From contig QUDE01000021.1 in the NCBI GenBank assembly GCA_003477405.1, positions 1-46,073 of the forward strand: a stretch of DNA of 46,073 bases. Direction: 5' to 3'. Within the stretch, counting starts at the first letter, position 1, and every line of letters begins with the position of its first letter. This stretch comes from Ruminococcaceae bacterium AM07-15. Lineage in GTDB: Bacteria; Bacillota; Clostridia; Oscillospirales; Butyricicoccaceae. The translations under genes were made by a program, and so were the position numbers. Below are positions 38,431 through 46,073 of this stretch, piece by piece. The notes under the pieces are model-generated. The model was not told the origin of the DNA. It saw only the letters and a program-made list of their open reading frames with translations, and searched no databases.

Positions 38431-40905
38431 ATGGAGAAAAAAGTGAAAAACACAAGAAAATGGAGCCTTCCCATGACAGGGCTGTTTGCCCTGTTCTGCA
38501 CCCTTCTGGTGGTGGGAGGGCTCTTTTTGACTCAGGTGATCCTGCTGCAGAATTCCCAGCAATGGGGCAATCAGCTGGCCCGGCAATGTTCCGACCAAGC
38601 CCTCAGCCGTTTGGAAGCGGTGGAAAGTTGTCTGGATCTGATGGTGGGCGCTTTGGATGAAAAAATCCGCTCCGGGGCCCGGCCGGAAGATCTCACCTTG
38701 TGGGCCGAAGAATTTGTGGAAAAAGTATCGCTATCCTTCTCGGGCACCATCCATCCCTATGCTGCCGTCAATGGTCAACTTTTCCCCACCGCCTCGGCCG
38801 ACCAGGATCTGTTCACTCTTCCCTGGTACGAAAAAGCCTGCAAGGCCCAGGGCGAGCCGGTGTATCTGCTGGCCCCCGATGCAGAAGATCCGGGCATCAT
38901 CGTGGCCCGGCAATGCCCGGGGGAAGATGCGGTGCTGGCCTTTGCCGCCAGCCTGGAAAGTGAGAATGGCCTCGCTCTTCCCCAGGGAAGTTCTTATTAT
39001 CTGTGCGATGCCCAGGGCCAGCTGCTCTATGCCCGCACCGAATTTTCCGCCGATTCTCAGCAGCTTTCCGGCTATATCCACACTATCTGCCAGCAAATCC
39101 AGGCCGGACAGCTGGACGACGCCAAAGAGTATGTCTACGGCCTGACCTCGGAAAAACGAGCGGTTTATTTTACCACAGCAGAAAACGGCTGGGTATCCAT
39201 CATCACCATTCCCTATTCCGCCCTTTTGGGCAATCTGCGTCAGGTGTTTTATGGCGCCTGTGCCATCTGCGGCGCTTTCTTTTCGCTGCTTCTGTTCTTC
39301 GGTCTGCGGGAACGATTGGCCCGGCGGAAAACTGCCCGGGCCGCTGAAACAGTGGCCGCTTTGGGCAACCTGTACTATGCCATCTATCGGGTCAATGTGG
39401 GCCGTGGAAGCTATGAGGTCATCAAAGGTTCCGAATATGTGCTCCAGCAGCTCCCACCCACCGGCCCCTATGAAAACCTGATGCAAGTCATCGGCCAACT
39501 CATCGACAAAGAAACCTTTTCCCAATTCAGCCGCAGTTTTTCTCTCAACAACCTGCACCGGCTGATGGAGGAAAATGTATCGGACTTTGGCGGAGACTTC
39601 CGGAGAAAATTCGGCGATGATTACCGCTGGGTCAATGTACGCCTGCTTTTTGCCCCCTCTCTTCAGCCTCAGGAAGCGGTGCTCTGTTTCCGCCAGGTGG
39701 ACGAGGAAAAATCCAGCCAGCTTCAGCATTTGCACATGCTGGAAGGAGCTTTGGAACGGGCCCGGGACAGCGAACAGTCCCAGAGCCAGTTTTTCTCCCA
39801 GATGAGCCACGATATGCGCACCCCACTCAATGTAATATTGGGTTCGGCCCGCTTGGCTCAGGATCAAGGGGATGACCCCCAAAAAGTCACCGGCTGTCTC
39901 CAGAAAATCACTCTGGCCGCTTCCCAGCTGCTGGAGCTGATCAATGACATCCTGGAAATGTCCCGCACAAAGCAAACCGAGCTCCAGCTGAAAAATCAGC
40001 AGTTTGATCTGAAAGAGTCGGCAGAACAATGGGTTTCTGCCTTCCAATCCCAGGCCGAACTGGAACAAAAGGAGCTGACCCTCTCTTTGGATCTCCCTCG
40101 CCCCATGGTCCATGGCGACCCCTTCCGCCTTCAGCAAATCATGGGCAATCTTCTGTCCAACGCCTTGAAGTTTACCCACCCTGGGGACAAAATCCAGGTG
40201 GAGTTCTCCCAACCGGGAGAAAAAGTCTGCCGCATCCTGGTGCGGGACACCGGCATTGGGATGTCACCGGAATTTTTACCCCAGCTCTTCACCCCCTATG
40301 CCCGGGAAAACCGGTTCGGCACCCAGACCGTGCTGGGCACCGGCCTGGGCATGCCCATTGTGCATGCCATTGTCACTCAAATGGGCGGCCAGATCCAGGT
40401 GGAGAGTGCCCCCGGAGAAGGCACCACCTTTACCCTGACCCTGCCCATGGCGCCGGTGGACCAGCCTCCCCCTGACCCTGCGCCGGAGAAAACAGAAGAA
40501 CCCTCCAAAGAAACACCACCCTTTGAAGGCAAACATTTTCTTCTGGCCGAAGATTTTGAGATGAACCTGGAAATCGCCACCCAGCTTCTGAATCTGTGGG
40601 GGGCCCAGGTGACCCCGGCCCGCAACGGCCAGGAAGCGGTGGATGCGTTTGCCTCTTCCCAGGAAGGGGAATTCGATGCCATTTTGATGGATGTGAATAT
40701 GCCGGTGATGGATGGCTGCGCCGCAGCCTCGGCCATCCGAGCCATAAATCGGCCGGACGCCGTTACGATCCCCATTCTGGCCCTCACCGCCAATGCCTTT
40801 GCCGAAGACATAGCCGCCACAGCTCAGGCGGGGATGAATGCCCACATCACCAAACCCATTGACCCCAAGCAACTGGCCCAGGCCTTGCAGGACTTATCCA
40901 AATAA
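38431..40905 (+). CDS. Hybrid sensor histidine kinase with C-terminal receiver
   Basis: An 824-residue membrane kinase. Helix 1 (~residues 14-38) and helix 2 (~265-290) enclose a ~225-residue extracytoplasmic sensor, probably Cache-like. A PAS-like linker follows, then HisKA with SQMSHDMRTPLNVILGSARL (phospho-His). HATPase_c shows LLSNALKFTHPGD (N box), DTGIGMSP (G1) and GTGLGMPI (G2). The receiver shows LLAEDFEMNLE and ILMDVNMPVMDG (phospho-Asp). The start at 38431 (MEKKVK) has AAAGGAG upstream. It faces an HPt-response regulator operon, suggesting a phosphorelay. The stimulus is unknown. Confidence 0.93.
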   Translation: MEKKVKNTRKWSLPMTGLFALFCTLLVVGGLFLTQVILLQNSQQWGNQLARQCSDQALSRLEAVESCLDLMVGALDEKIRSGARPEDLTLWAEEFVEKVSLSFSGTIHPYAAVNGQLFPTASADQDLFTLPWYEKACKAQGEPVYLLAPDAEDPGIIVARQCPGEDAVLAFAASLESENGLALPQGSSYYLCDAQGQLLYARTEFSADSQQLSGYIHTICQQIQAGQLDDAKEYVYGLTSEKRAVYFTTAENGWVSIITIPYSALLGNLRQVFYGACAICGAFFSLLLFFGLRERLARRKTARAAETVAALGNLYYAIYRVNVGRGSYEVIKGSEYVLQQLPPTGPYENLMQVIGQLIDKETFSQFSRSFSLNNLHRLMEENVSDFGGDFRRKFGDDYRWVNVRLLFAPSLQPQEAVLCFRQVDEEKSSQLQHLHMLEGALERARDSEQSQSQFFSQMSHDMRTPLNVILGSARLAQDQGDDPQKVTGCLQKITLAASQLLELINDILEMSRTKQTELQLKNQQFDLKESAEQWVSAFQSQAELEQKELTLSLDLPRPMVHGDPFRLQQIMGNLLSNALKFTHPGDKIQVEFSQPGEKVCRILVRDTGIGMSPEFLPQLFTPYARENRFGTQTVLGTGLGMPIVHAIVTQMGGQIQVESAPGEGTTFTLTLPMAPVDQPPPDPAPEKTEEPSKETPPFEGKHFLLAEDFEMNLEIATQLLNLWGAQVTPARNGQEAVDAFASSQEGEFDAILMDVNMPVMDGCAAASAIRAINRPDAVTIPILALTANAFAEDIAATAQAGMNAHITKPIDPKQLAQALQDLSK

Positions 40906-40908
40906 AAC

Positions 40909-40937
40909 AAAAATGGGAAGCAACGCTTCCCATTTTT
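40909..40937. terminator. Bidirectional terminator between the hybrid kinase and repeat copy 3
   Basis: AAAATGGGAAGC-AAC-GCTTCCCATTTTT. On plus it ends the kinase gene; on minus it ends repeat copy 3. Confidence 0.93.
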
Positions 40938-41122
40938 GCGTGTCGAAAAAGTGGCAAAAGCCACTTTTTCGAGTTTTTGCAAGGGGCTGCATGCACGCTT
41001 TCGGCGCACACTTGCCCCTTGAGAGGTGCAAAAAGCCACGCACAGGTCGCGGCTTTTTGCAGATTGATGAAGGGTAGGGCAAATGATTTCTTTTCGCTAT
41101 ATAGGTTTTTCCACAGTCTGAA
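40909..41122 (-). ncRNA. Structured 214-bp repeat element, copy 3 (candidate small RNA)
   Basis: Third copy. Read on minus: 5' box TTTCAGACTGTGGAAAAACC (41123-41104); stem A at 41060-41028 (GCAAAAAGCC / GGCTTTTTGC, loop GCGACCTGTGCGT); stem B at 41021-40980 (CAAGGGGC / GCCCCTTG, inner hairpin TGTGCGC-CGAAA-GCGTGCA with two G/U pairs only on minus); stem C at 40972-40943 (TCGAAAAAGTGGC / GCCACTTTTTCGA); terminator at 40937-40909. It lies between the convergent hybrid kinase (+) and response regulator (-) genes. Confidence 0.77.
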
Positions 41123-41135
41123 ATGCTTTTGCTTT

Positions 41136-42221
41136 TTACAAATGACGGCACAAAGTACGCAGATCCTCCCCGGTCCACTCCACAGCCTGGAGAGCTGCTG
41201 AGGTCAGCAAGATCCCTTCTTCATTTTTGATCGCCCGTAGCATCCGCTCAAAGGCGTCGCCCAGCCCTTGATAATAGCGGAGATAATGGCGGATGCGCAA
41301 AGCGGCCCGGACAAACTGGGCACTGAGAGGGATTTCCTCCGCCCCCCGATGTTCCGGCCAGCCGGAGCCGTCGGCGTTTTTATGATGCCACAAGGCAATT
41401 TCCGCTCCATAGCGGAAAAAGGGACTGTCCCCTTCCTGGGAAAACAACTGCCAGCCCAGCCGGGTATGGCGGGCATACAGATCGCCGTCGGCCCCTTCCT
41501 GCTCTTCGCCTCCCTGGATTACCTGATCCGGCAGACCCAAAAGGCCAATGTCGCAAAAAGGAGCCGCCAAACCGATCCACGCGGCCTCATCCCCGCTGAG
41601 CTTCTCAGGCACTCTTTGTGCCCACCGGCTGGCCAGCAGTCCGGCGATGGCCCCGGTCTTCCGCCCCTCTTCCCAAGAAAGAGCCGGCCGGTTCTGACAC
41701 AAAAGCTCCATCCGTCGTCCCCAACAGCGGGCCAGCTCTTCCTCCTGATCCTGGGGCTGCAAATGGGCATCTGCTCCAGAAGATGCTTTCTGCTTTTCCG
41801 CTTTCTCCCCGTTCTTCTGGTCCAGGATGGTGCTTCCTTCCAGCCAGGCGCTTCGAACCACATTACACACCCGCTCCTGCACGGTGTGAGGGTCCACCGG
41901 CTTGACAAGAAAGTCCACCGCTCCCCGCTCTACGCTGGCCCGCACATCTTTTTCGTTGGCATCGGTGGTAATGAGGATCACCGGCAAACCAGAGGTGGAA
42001 GGATCGCCCTGCAACTGATGAAGCACAGTAAAGCCCACCCCTCGTCTTCCCAGACAAATATCCAGCAGCACCGCACAGATCCGGTCCTGATTGTGATGCA
42101 AAAAGGTAAGTCCCCGCCGGGAATCGGAGCAACATTCCACCCGGAAAAGGTTTTTAAAAATCTCATTGAGAATGGCCAGATCCAGTTCGGAATCGTCGAT
42201 GATCAGCAATGTATCCCGCAT
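41136..42221 (-). CDS. Response regulator with degenerate HD-GYP output domain
   Basis: A 361-residue protein. The receiver domain (1-~125) has IIDDSELD, CAVLLDICLG (phospho-Asp54) and VDFLVKPVDP. After a polar linker, an HD-GYP-like domain (from ~residue 175) contains AAPFCDIGLLGLPDQV where active enzymes have HDIGK, plus ARHTRLGWQLF and WHHKNADGSGWP (HHExxDGxGYP equivalent). The first His and the Lys of the HDIGK motif are replaced, so cyclic-di-GMP hydrolysis is doubtful. The start at 42221 overlaps the HPt stop (TGATG), with GGGAGGGG upstream. Confidence 0.9.
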   Translation of the reverse strand: MRDTLLIIDDSELDLAILNEIFKNLFRVECCSDSRRGLTFLHHNQDRICAVLLDICLGRRGVGFTVLHQLQGDPSTSGLPVILITTDANEKDVRASVERGAVDFLVKPVDPHTVQERVCNVVRSAWLEGSTILDQKNGEKAEKQKASSGADAHLQPQDQEEELARCWGRRMELLCQNRPALSWEEGRKTGAIAGLLASRWAQRVPEKLSGDEAAWIGLAAPFCDIGLLGLPDQVIQGGEEQEGADGDLYARHTRLGWQLFSQEGDSPFFRYGAEIALWHHKNADGSGWPEHRGAEEIPLSAQFVRAALRIRHYLRYYQGLGDAFERMLRAIKNEEGILLTSAALQAVEWTGEDLRTLCRHL

Positions 42222-42607
42222 CAGTTTTCCCCTCCCTCTTTCTGGTACCGGAGAATGAGACGGGACAGGGCCTGGCTCTCTTCCCGCACTTCCCCCACCA
42301 AGGCCGCCAGCTTTTTCTTGTTCCGGAACTGGGAGGACCGGAATTCCACCAAAATGGCCTGGGCACAATCGTAAATCGGCTCAATGCTCAGATTGCCTGC
42401 CAATCCCTTCAGATTGTGCACATCCATGTAAAACTCTTCTTCATCTTCTTCTTCCAGCAGGCGGACCAGTCTGTCCAGATTCAGCTTTTTCGGCAGCTGT
42501 CCCACAAAGGACAAAAACAGTCCCTCATTTCCCATAAACCGATCCAGCGCCTGCTTGGTATTTACCCCCATTTTATCCAGCTGAGCAAAGAATTCCTGCT
42601 TTTCCAT
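42221..42607 (-). CDS. HPt domain phosphotransfer protein
   Basis: A 128-residue, all-helical single HPt domain. The phospho-His lies in MDVHNLKGLAGNLSI (~residues 62-76), the canonical HxLKGxxxxL/S motif. It would carry phosphate from the receiver of the hybrid kinase to the downstream response regulator, with which it shares an operon and a stop/start overlap. AAGGGAT precedes the start at 42607. No other HPt or hybrid kinase is present in the window. Confidence 0.9.
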   Translation of the reverse strand: MEKQEFFAQLDKMGVNTKQALDRFMGNEGLFLSFVGQLPKKLNLDRLVRLLEEEDEEEFYMDVHNLKGLAGNLSIEPIYDCAQAILVEFRSSQFRNKKKLAALVGEVREESQALSRLILRYQKEGGEN

Positions 42608-42759
42608 AGCGATCCCTTCTTTTTTCTCCGATTTGGCAGCTTTTTTTATTTCAAAGCCCCGACCATCGCTTTTCTATACAAATGAAACTACCAAGCATTA
42701 TACCATAATTTCGCCTTTTTTCTCCACTTTATTTCCTTTTCTCCCGTTCTTTCTTTTTC

Positions 42760-42788
42760 TTGACAACGCATTGCGAAAAGGATATAAT
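42760..42788 (+). promoter_or_regulatory. Promoter of tRNA-Ala
   Basis: TTGACA (42760-42765), 17-bp spacer, TATAAT (42783-42788), a perfect consensus. Confidence 0.92.
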
Positions 42789-42815
42789 ATTTTTTGCTGA
42801 ATTGCATTCCTGTAA

Positions 42816-42891
42816 GGGCGATTAGCTCAGTTGGGAGAGCGCTGCGTTCGCATCGCAGAGGTCGAGGGTTCGAATCCCTTATCGTCCACCA
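42816..42891 (+). tRNA. tRNA-Ala (anticodon CGC)
   Basis: A 76-nt cloverleaf with encoded CCA. The acceptor arms are GGGCGAT and ATCGTCC (one G-U pair), the D arm is GCTC/GAGC, and the anticodon arm is CTGCG-TTCGCAT-CGCAG, so the anticodon is CGC reading GCG (Ala). The T arm has the GGTTCGAAT core. It is transcribed from its own consensus promoter and closed by a terminator at 42901-42935. Confidence 0.95.
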
Positions 42892-42900
42892 ATGCACAAA

Positions 42901-42935
42901 AATCCGAACCATCTGTGGATGGTTCGGATTTTTTT
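42901..42935 (+). terminator. Intrinsic terminator of tRNA-Ala
   Basis: AATCCGAACCAT pairs with ATGGTTCGGATT, followed by TTTTT. Confidence 0.93.
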
Positions 42936-42944
42936 ATTTTCTCA

Positions 42945-42990
42945 TTGACCGGCCTCTTCTTCTCTTTTATAATATCTCTATTCGATATAT
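42945..42990 (+). promoter_or_regulatory. Promoter and likely PadR site of the PadR-flavodoxin-hydrolase operon
   Basis: TTGACC (42945-42950), 17-bp spacer, TATAAT (42968-42973). Just downstream, TATTCGATATAT (42979-42990) matches 12 of 12 bases in the other PadR promoter of the window (4566-4555, minus). The ribosome site follows at once. Confidence 0.83.
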
Positions 42991-43002
42991 CCGGAGGTGC
43001 CC

Positions 43003-43554
43003 ATGGAATTCCTGATCCTAGGTCTTTTGATGCTATCCCCCATGACGGGTTATCAGCTGCAGCAATTCATCAAAGAAAACCTGGCCCTAATCTGCTCTCA
43101 CAGCGCGGGGAGCGTGCAAACGGCCCTCAGCAAGCTGGAGCGGGAAGGCTTTGTCTCCGCCACGGCCAGCCTTCAAGGAAAGCGGCGAAAAAAGGTCTTT
43201 TCCATCACCCCATCTGGCCGAGAGGCTTTTTCCGCATGGGTCGCCCAGCCTATGCAGGCGGAAAAGGTGAAAAACATGGAACTGGCTCATCTGTTTTTCC
43301 TTGGGCTGGCCCAACCGGAAGAGAGAAAGGCCGCCATCCAGAATTACATCCGTCAGATGGAAGAGACCTCTGCCATCCTCCAGGCTATCCGGCAGCGCTT
43401 CCAGCAGGCCAAAGAAGGCCCCCTTCCTCCTGGAACCGATTGGGAGACCGTTTTCCGCTTCCAGGAATACACCTTGGAATATGGCATCGCCGCTGCTCAA
43501 TTCCAGCGGGATTGGTACCGTCAACTGCTTCGCAAATGGGAGGAAACTCTATGA
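43003..43554 (+). CDS. PadR family transcriptional regulator (long form)
   Basis: A 183-residue PadR repressor with the winged helix at residues 1-85 (MEFLILGLLMLSPMTGYQLQ, SVQTALSKLEREGFV, KVFSITPSGREAF). A ~95-residue helical C-terminal domain (VirR/PadR-C type) follows, usually for dimerisation and ligand sensing. The start at 43003 has GGAGG 5 nt upstream. It is the first gene of an operon with a flavodoxin-like oxidoreductase (4-bp overlap) and an alpha/beta hydrolase. This suggests drug- or phenolic-responsive control of that oxidoreductase. Confidence 0.92.
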   Translation: MEFLILGLLMLSPMTGYQLQQFIKENLALICSHSAGSVQTALSKLEREGFVSATASLQGKRRKKVFSITPSGREAFSAWVAQPMQAEKVKNMELAHLFFLGLAQPEERKAAIQNYIRQMEETSAILQAIRQRFQQAKEGPLPPGTDWETVFRFQEYTLEYGIAAAQFQRDWYRQLLRKWEETL

Positions 43555-44909
43555 ACATTCTCGTTTTAAACGCCAGCCCCAAAGGCAAAAACTCTGCCAC
43601 CGTCCAAACGGCCCTTTATCTCCAGGCCCTTCACCCGGAACACACCTTCACCTTTCTCCCTGTGGGCCAGCGCATCAAAAGCTATGAATCCGATTTTACC
43701 CCAGTGCGCCAGGCCTTAGAACAAGCTGACCTGGTTTTGTTCTGCTACCCGGTCTATACCTTCATCGCCCCGTATCAGCTTCACCGGCTGATGGAGCTGA
43801 TCGCAGCCGACGGGGTGGATCTTTCCGGCAAATTCGCCTCCCAGATCACCACTTCCAAACATTTTTACGATGTGACCGCTCACCGGTATGTGGAGGAAAA
43901 CTGTTTGGACTTTGGAATGAAAGTGATCCGTGGGCTGTCGGCCGATATGGAGGATCTGCTCCAGGAAAAAGGACAGAGGGAAGCCCGGATGTTTTTCGAC
44001 CAGCTGATCTTTTCCTGTGCTCATGGCCCGTTTGTCACCCCCTCTCCCAAAGCACCCCATCATCCGCCCCGTCTCTACCAGCCTTCCCTTTCCCCTGCTC
44101 CCAAAAGCCGGGAAAAAGATGTGGTCATCGTCACAAACTGCGCCAAGGACGACCAAAGTCTCCAAGGCATGATCGCCGACTTCCAGGCCGCCCTGCCCTA
44201 TGAGAGCCGGGTGGTCAACCTGCGGGACTTCCCCTTTGCCGGTGGATGTCTGGGATGTTTTGGCTGCGCCATCACCGGCCAGTGCGTCTATCAGGACGGC
44301 TTCGACCGTTTTCTCCGGGAAACCATCCAGACGGCCGATGGATTTGTCTACGCCTTCACCATCTCCCAGCACTACACCCATTCCAGCTTCAAATGCTTTG
44401 ACGACCGGCAGTTTTGCAACGGCCACCGCACCGTGACCCATGGTACCCCCATCGCCTACCTGATCCGGGGCGACTACCAGTACGAAAGCAATCTGCACAT
44501 GATCGTGGAAGGGCGCAGCGAAGTGGGCGGCAATTATCTGTGTGGTGTGGCCACCGACGAGGGAAACACCAAAGAGGATATCCAGAGCCTGGCCCAGAAC
44601 CTGGCCTTTGCCATGGAGAAAAAACTGACCCGCCCGGCCAATTTTTACGGCGTGGGAGGCATGAAGATCTTCCGGGATCTGATCTACATCATGCAGGGAC
44701 TGATGAAAGCCGATCACCAGTTTTATAAATCCCATGGCATCTACGATTTCCCCCAGAAGCAGAAGAAACGCATTTGGCAAATGCGCCTGGTGGGAGCGCT
44801 CATGGCCATTCCCTCGGTACAGAAAAAGGCCCGGGGAAAGATGACCGACGCCATCATCGGCCCTTATCGGAAGGTGGTGGCCCAGGCCAAAGAGCAAAAG
44901 GGGGAATAA
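43551..44909 (+). CDS. Tandem flavodoxin-fold NAD(P)H-dependent oxidoreductase
   Basis: A 452-residue cytoplasmic flavoprotein built of two flavodoxin-like folds. The first (residues 1-~165) opens with NILVLNASPKGKNSATVQTA, the FMN phosphate loop. The second (from ~185, VVIVTNCAKDDQSLQG) has the GGCLGCFGCAITGQCVYQD cysteine cluster typical of iron-sulfur flavoproteins and FMN reductases. The second FMN loop is altered (TNCAKDDQS), so perhaps only one site binds FMN normally. It overlaps PadR by 4 bp. It probably reduces quinones, nitro compounds or similar; the substrate is unknown. Confidence 0.87.
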   Translation: MNILVLNASPKGKNSATVQTALYLQALHPEHTFTFLPVGQRIKSYESDFTPVRQALEQADLVLFCYPVYTFIAPYQLHRLMELIAADGVDLSGKFASQITTSKHFYDVTAHRYVEENCLDFGMKVIRGLSADMEDLLQEKGQREARMFFDQLIFSCAHGPFVTPSPKAPHHPPRLYQPSLSPAPKSREKDVVIVTNCAKDDQSLQGMIADFQAALPYESRVVNLRDFPFAGGCLGCFGCAITGQCVYQDGFDRFLRETIQTADGFVYAFTISQHYTHSSFKCFDDRQFCNGHRTVTHGTPIAYLIRGDYQYESNLHMIVEGRSEVGGNYLCGVATDEGNTKEDIQSLAQNLAFAMEKKLTRPANFYGVGGMKIFRDLIYIMQGLMKADHQFYKSHGIYDFPQKQKKRIWQMRLVGALMAIPSVQKKARGKMTDAIIGPYRKVVAQAKEQKGE

Positions 44910-44912
44910 ACT

Positions 44913-45629
44913 TTGGTGAAAAAGAAAAAGCGCTGGCCCAAAAGATTGCTTCTGGGCACGCTGCTTCTTCTGGTGCTGCTGACCGATGGATTTTTCTGGT
45001 ATGTGTCCGACTATTACCGGGCCGAAGATCTGGCTGTGTCCGTTCTCTCCCAGGGAGACAACATCGTCCAACAGGACAACCTGACCATTCTATCCCCATC
45101 GACCCCCAGCGACACCGCCTTGATTTTTTATCCCGGAGCCAAAGTGGAAGCCATCGCTTATCTGCCCCTGCTGGATCAGATCCGTCGGACGGGCGTCACC
45201 TGCATTCTGGTGGATATGCCCTTCCATATGGCCATTTTTGATTCCGATGCCGCTCAGGATGTGATGGAGCAATTTCCCGATGTGGAGCATTGGTATCTGG
45301 CCGGCCATTCCATGGGCGGGGCCATGGCCTCTCAATTTGCCAGCCAGCATCCCCAACAGGTGGATGGCCTGATTCTGCTGGGAGCCTATCTTTACGGAGA
45401 CTATCCTGTGGAACAGACGCTCACGGTCTATGGTTCTCTCAACCAAAGCGTGGAGGACAAACTGGATTACAGCGAAAATGTAGTGGAGATCCAAGGCGGA
45501 AACCATGCCCAGTTCGGAAACTACGGCCCACAAAAAGGCGATCCGCCTGCCACCATCTCCTCCCAGGAGCAGCAAAAACAAACGGTAACGGCCATCCAAG
45601 ACTTTCTGGAAAGAAACCGGAAGTCCTGA
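44913..45629 (+). CDS. Membrane-anchored or secreted alpha/beta hydrolase
   Basis: A 238-residue hydrolase with a basic N-terminus and one hydrophobic helix (~residues 12-30), so it is exported or membrane-anchored. The nucleophile elbow is LAGHSMGGAMAS (Ser ~132) and the catalytic His is probably in IQGGNHAQFGNYG. The fold matches the dienelactone/Abhydrolase_5 type. The start is TTG 44913 or GTG 44916, with AAAAGGGGGAA upstream. It is 3 bp after the oxidoreductase, in the same PadR-led operon. The ester or amide substrate is unknown. Confidence 0.87.
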   Translation: MVKKKKRWPKRLLLGTLLLLVLLTDGFFWYVSDYYRAEDLAVSVLSQGDNIVQQDNLTILSPSTPSDTALIFYPGAKVEAIAYLPLLDQIRRTGVTCILVDMPFHMAIFDSDAAQDVMEQFPDVEHWYLAGHSMGGAMASQFASQHPQQVDGLILLGAYLYGDYPVEQTLTVYGSLNQSVEDKLDYSENVVEIQGGNHAQFGNYGPQKGDPPATISSQEQQKQTVTAIQDFLERNRKS

Positions 45630-45630
45630 A

Positions 45631-45677
45631 AAAAGCCTGCAAACTCTAAAATTCCCAGAGTTTGCAGGCTTTTTGTT
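45631..45677. terminator. Bidirectional intrinsic terminator
   Basis: AAGCCTGCAAACTCT pairs with AGAGTTTGCAGGCTT, with T-runs both ways, between genes ending at 45629 (+) and 45680 (-). Confidence 0.95.
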
Positions 45678-45679
45678 TT

Positions 45680-46030
45680 TTACAGCTGGCCTTTCCACAC
45701 CCGGGCCAGGATGTCCTTGAGCACCAAAAGGGCATCGGTGTGATTATAGCCGTATTCCACTTGCAGCCGGGTCATCATCTCCCCCAGGGCCGGTGCATAG
45801 TCCTCCACCCGAACTTTTTCATGGTAGGTGGCCAGCACAGGGTATTTGCTGCTCCAGACCTTATTCCAATCGATTTTCTTCTGGGTCTCCTCGCTGATGC
45901 TGTCGATCATCTCCCGGGCCTGGTTCTCATCAAAATCGTATTCGATCAGCTGATCCAGTGTCATGTGATAGAGCATGGCCAATTTTTTGGACTGGCGGAT
46001 ATCCGGCAAAGTCTCGTCGGTTTCCCAAAG
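45680..46030 (-). pseudogene. XRE-type regulator, N-terminus broken near the window edge
   Basis: The readable frame carries the end of an HTH domain (WETDETLPDIRQSKKLAMLYH, then MTLDQLIEYD) and a ~75-residue helical C-terminal part. The normal upstream helices are missing. A TAA at 46033-46031 interrupts the frame just before the Trp, and the sequence beyond (LPVSISLT-like in another frame) suggests a one-base shift. Only 40 bases remain in the window, so this could be a real frameshift or poor sequence at a contig end. A TTG start at 46009 would make a protein without a complete HTH. Confidence 0.6.
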
Positions 46031-46073
46031 TTAAAGATATGGATACAGGTTAATCAATTTTGCCGATAAAGCG

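Overview
The window looks like chromosomal DNA of a gut-type Clostridia, most likely Oscillospirales/Oscillospiraceae (the Flavonifractor-Intestinimonas-Lawsonibacter neighbourhood). This is an inference from gene content: PadR/DUF1700/DUF4097, RsgI-type anti-sigma factor, SLH surface protein, DegV, DUF1015 with serA and a class V aminotransferase, UPF0340, and Firmicutes-style TTGACA-N17-TATAAT promoters. There are no rRNA genes, no CRISPR array, and no recognisable transposase or integrase. About 45 protein genes and one tRNA gene are supported, densely packed, in short operons separated by strong intrinsic terminators.

Layout. 1-5.8 kb: MATE exporter, HAD phosphatase, a PadR-DUF1700-DUF4097 envelope operon and a glycolipid glycosyltransferase, all on minus. 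6.0-11.3 kb: murC (+), then a polyprenyl-sugar operon (GT39-like, GtrA, GT2) and a metallophosphoesterase. 11.3-13.6 kb: two divergent HTH regulators with palindromic operators inside their promoters, then a holin-amidase lysis pair, probably a domesticated phage remnant. 13.9-23 kb: a ribbon-helix-helix protein with clpB, a YczE-type membrane protein, hemW, lepA with duplicated gene ends on both sides, and degV. 23-31 kb: a COG2426 membrane protein with PAP2 phosphatase, the serine biosynthesis operon (aminotransferase, serA, DUF1015), a cysteine-synthase homologue and a dipeptidase. 31-36 kb: a lipoprotein/XRE divergent pair, an SLH protein, a nucleotidyltransferase, a pyruvate-kinase-C-domain protein and UPF0340. 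36-42.6 kb: a secreted DxDxDG-repeat protein with ECF sigma and RsgI-like anti-sigma, a tocopherol-cyclase-family protein, and a phosphorelay (hybrid kinase facing HPt and a degenerate HD-GYP regulator). 42.8-46 kb: tRNA-Ala(CGC), a PadR-flavodoxin-hydrolase operon, and an XRE gene broken at the window edge.

Three things stand out. (1) A 213-214 bp element occurs three times (2411-2623, 13664-13876, 40909-41122), always in the same orientation. It has three stem-loops supported by compensatory changes, an invariant 12-nt core in the loop of one stem, and its own unrelated intrinsic terminator at the same position; the wobble pattern points to a minus-strand RNA. (2) lepA has its first 21 codons repeated upstream and its last ~26 codons repeated twice downstream. 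All differences between copies are synonymous, and the intervening short inserts share a right-end motif and hairpin. This looks like scars of small elements that carry replacement gene ends. (3) The DxDxDG-repeat protein, sigma factor and RsgI-like protein form one operon behind a candidate ECF promoter, suggesting a self-contained surface-sensing circuit.

All functions are assigned by reading sequence motifs; no database search was possible.
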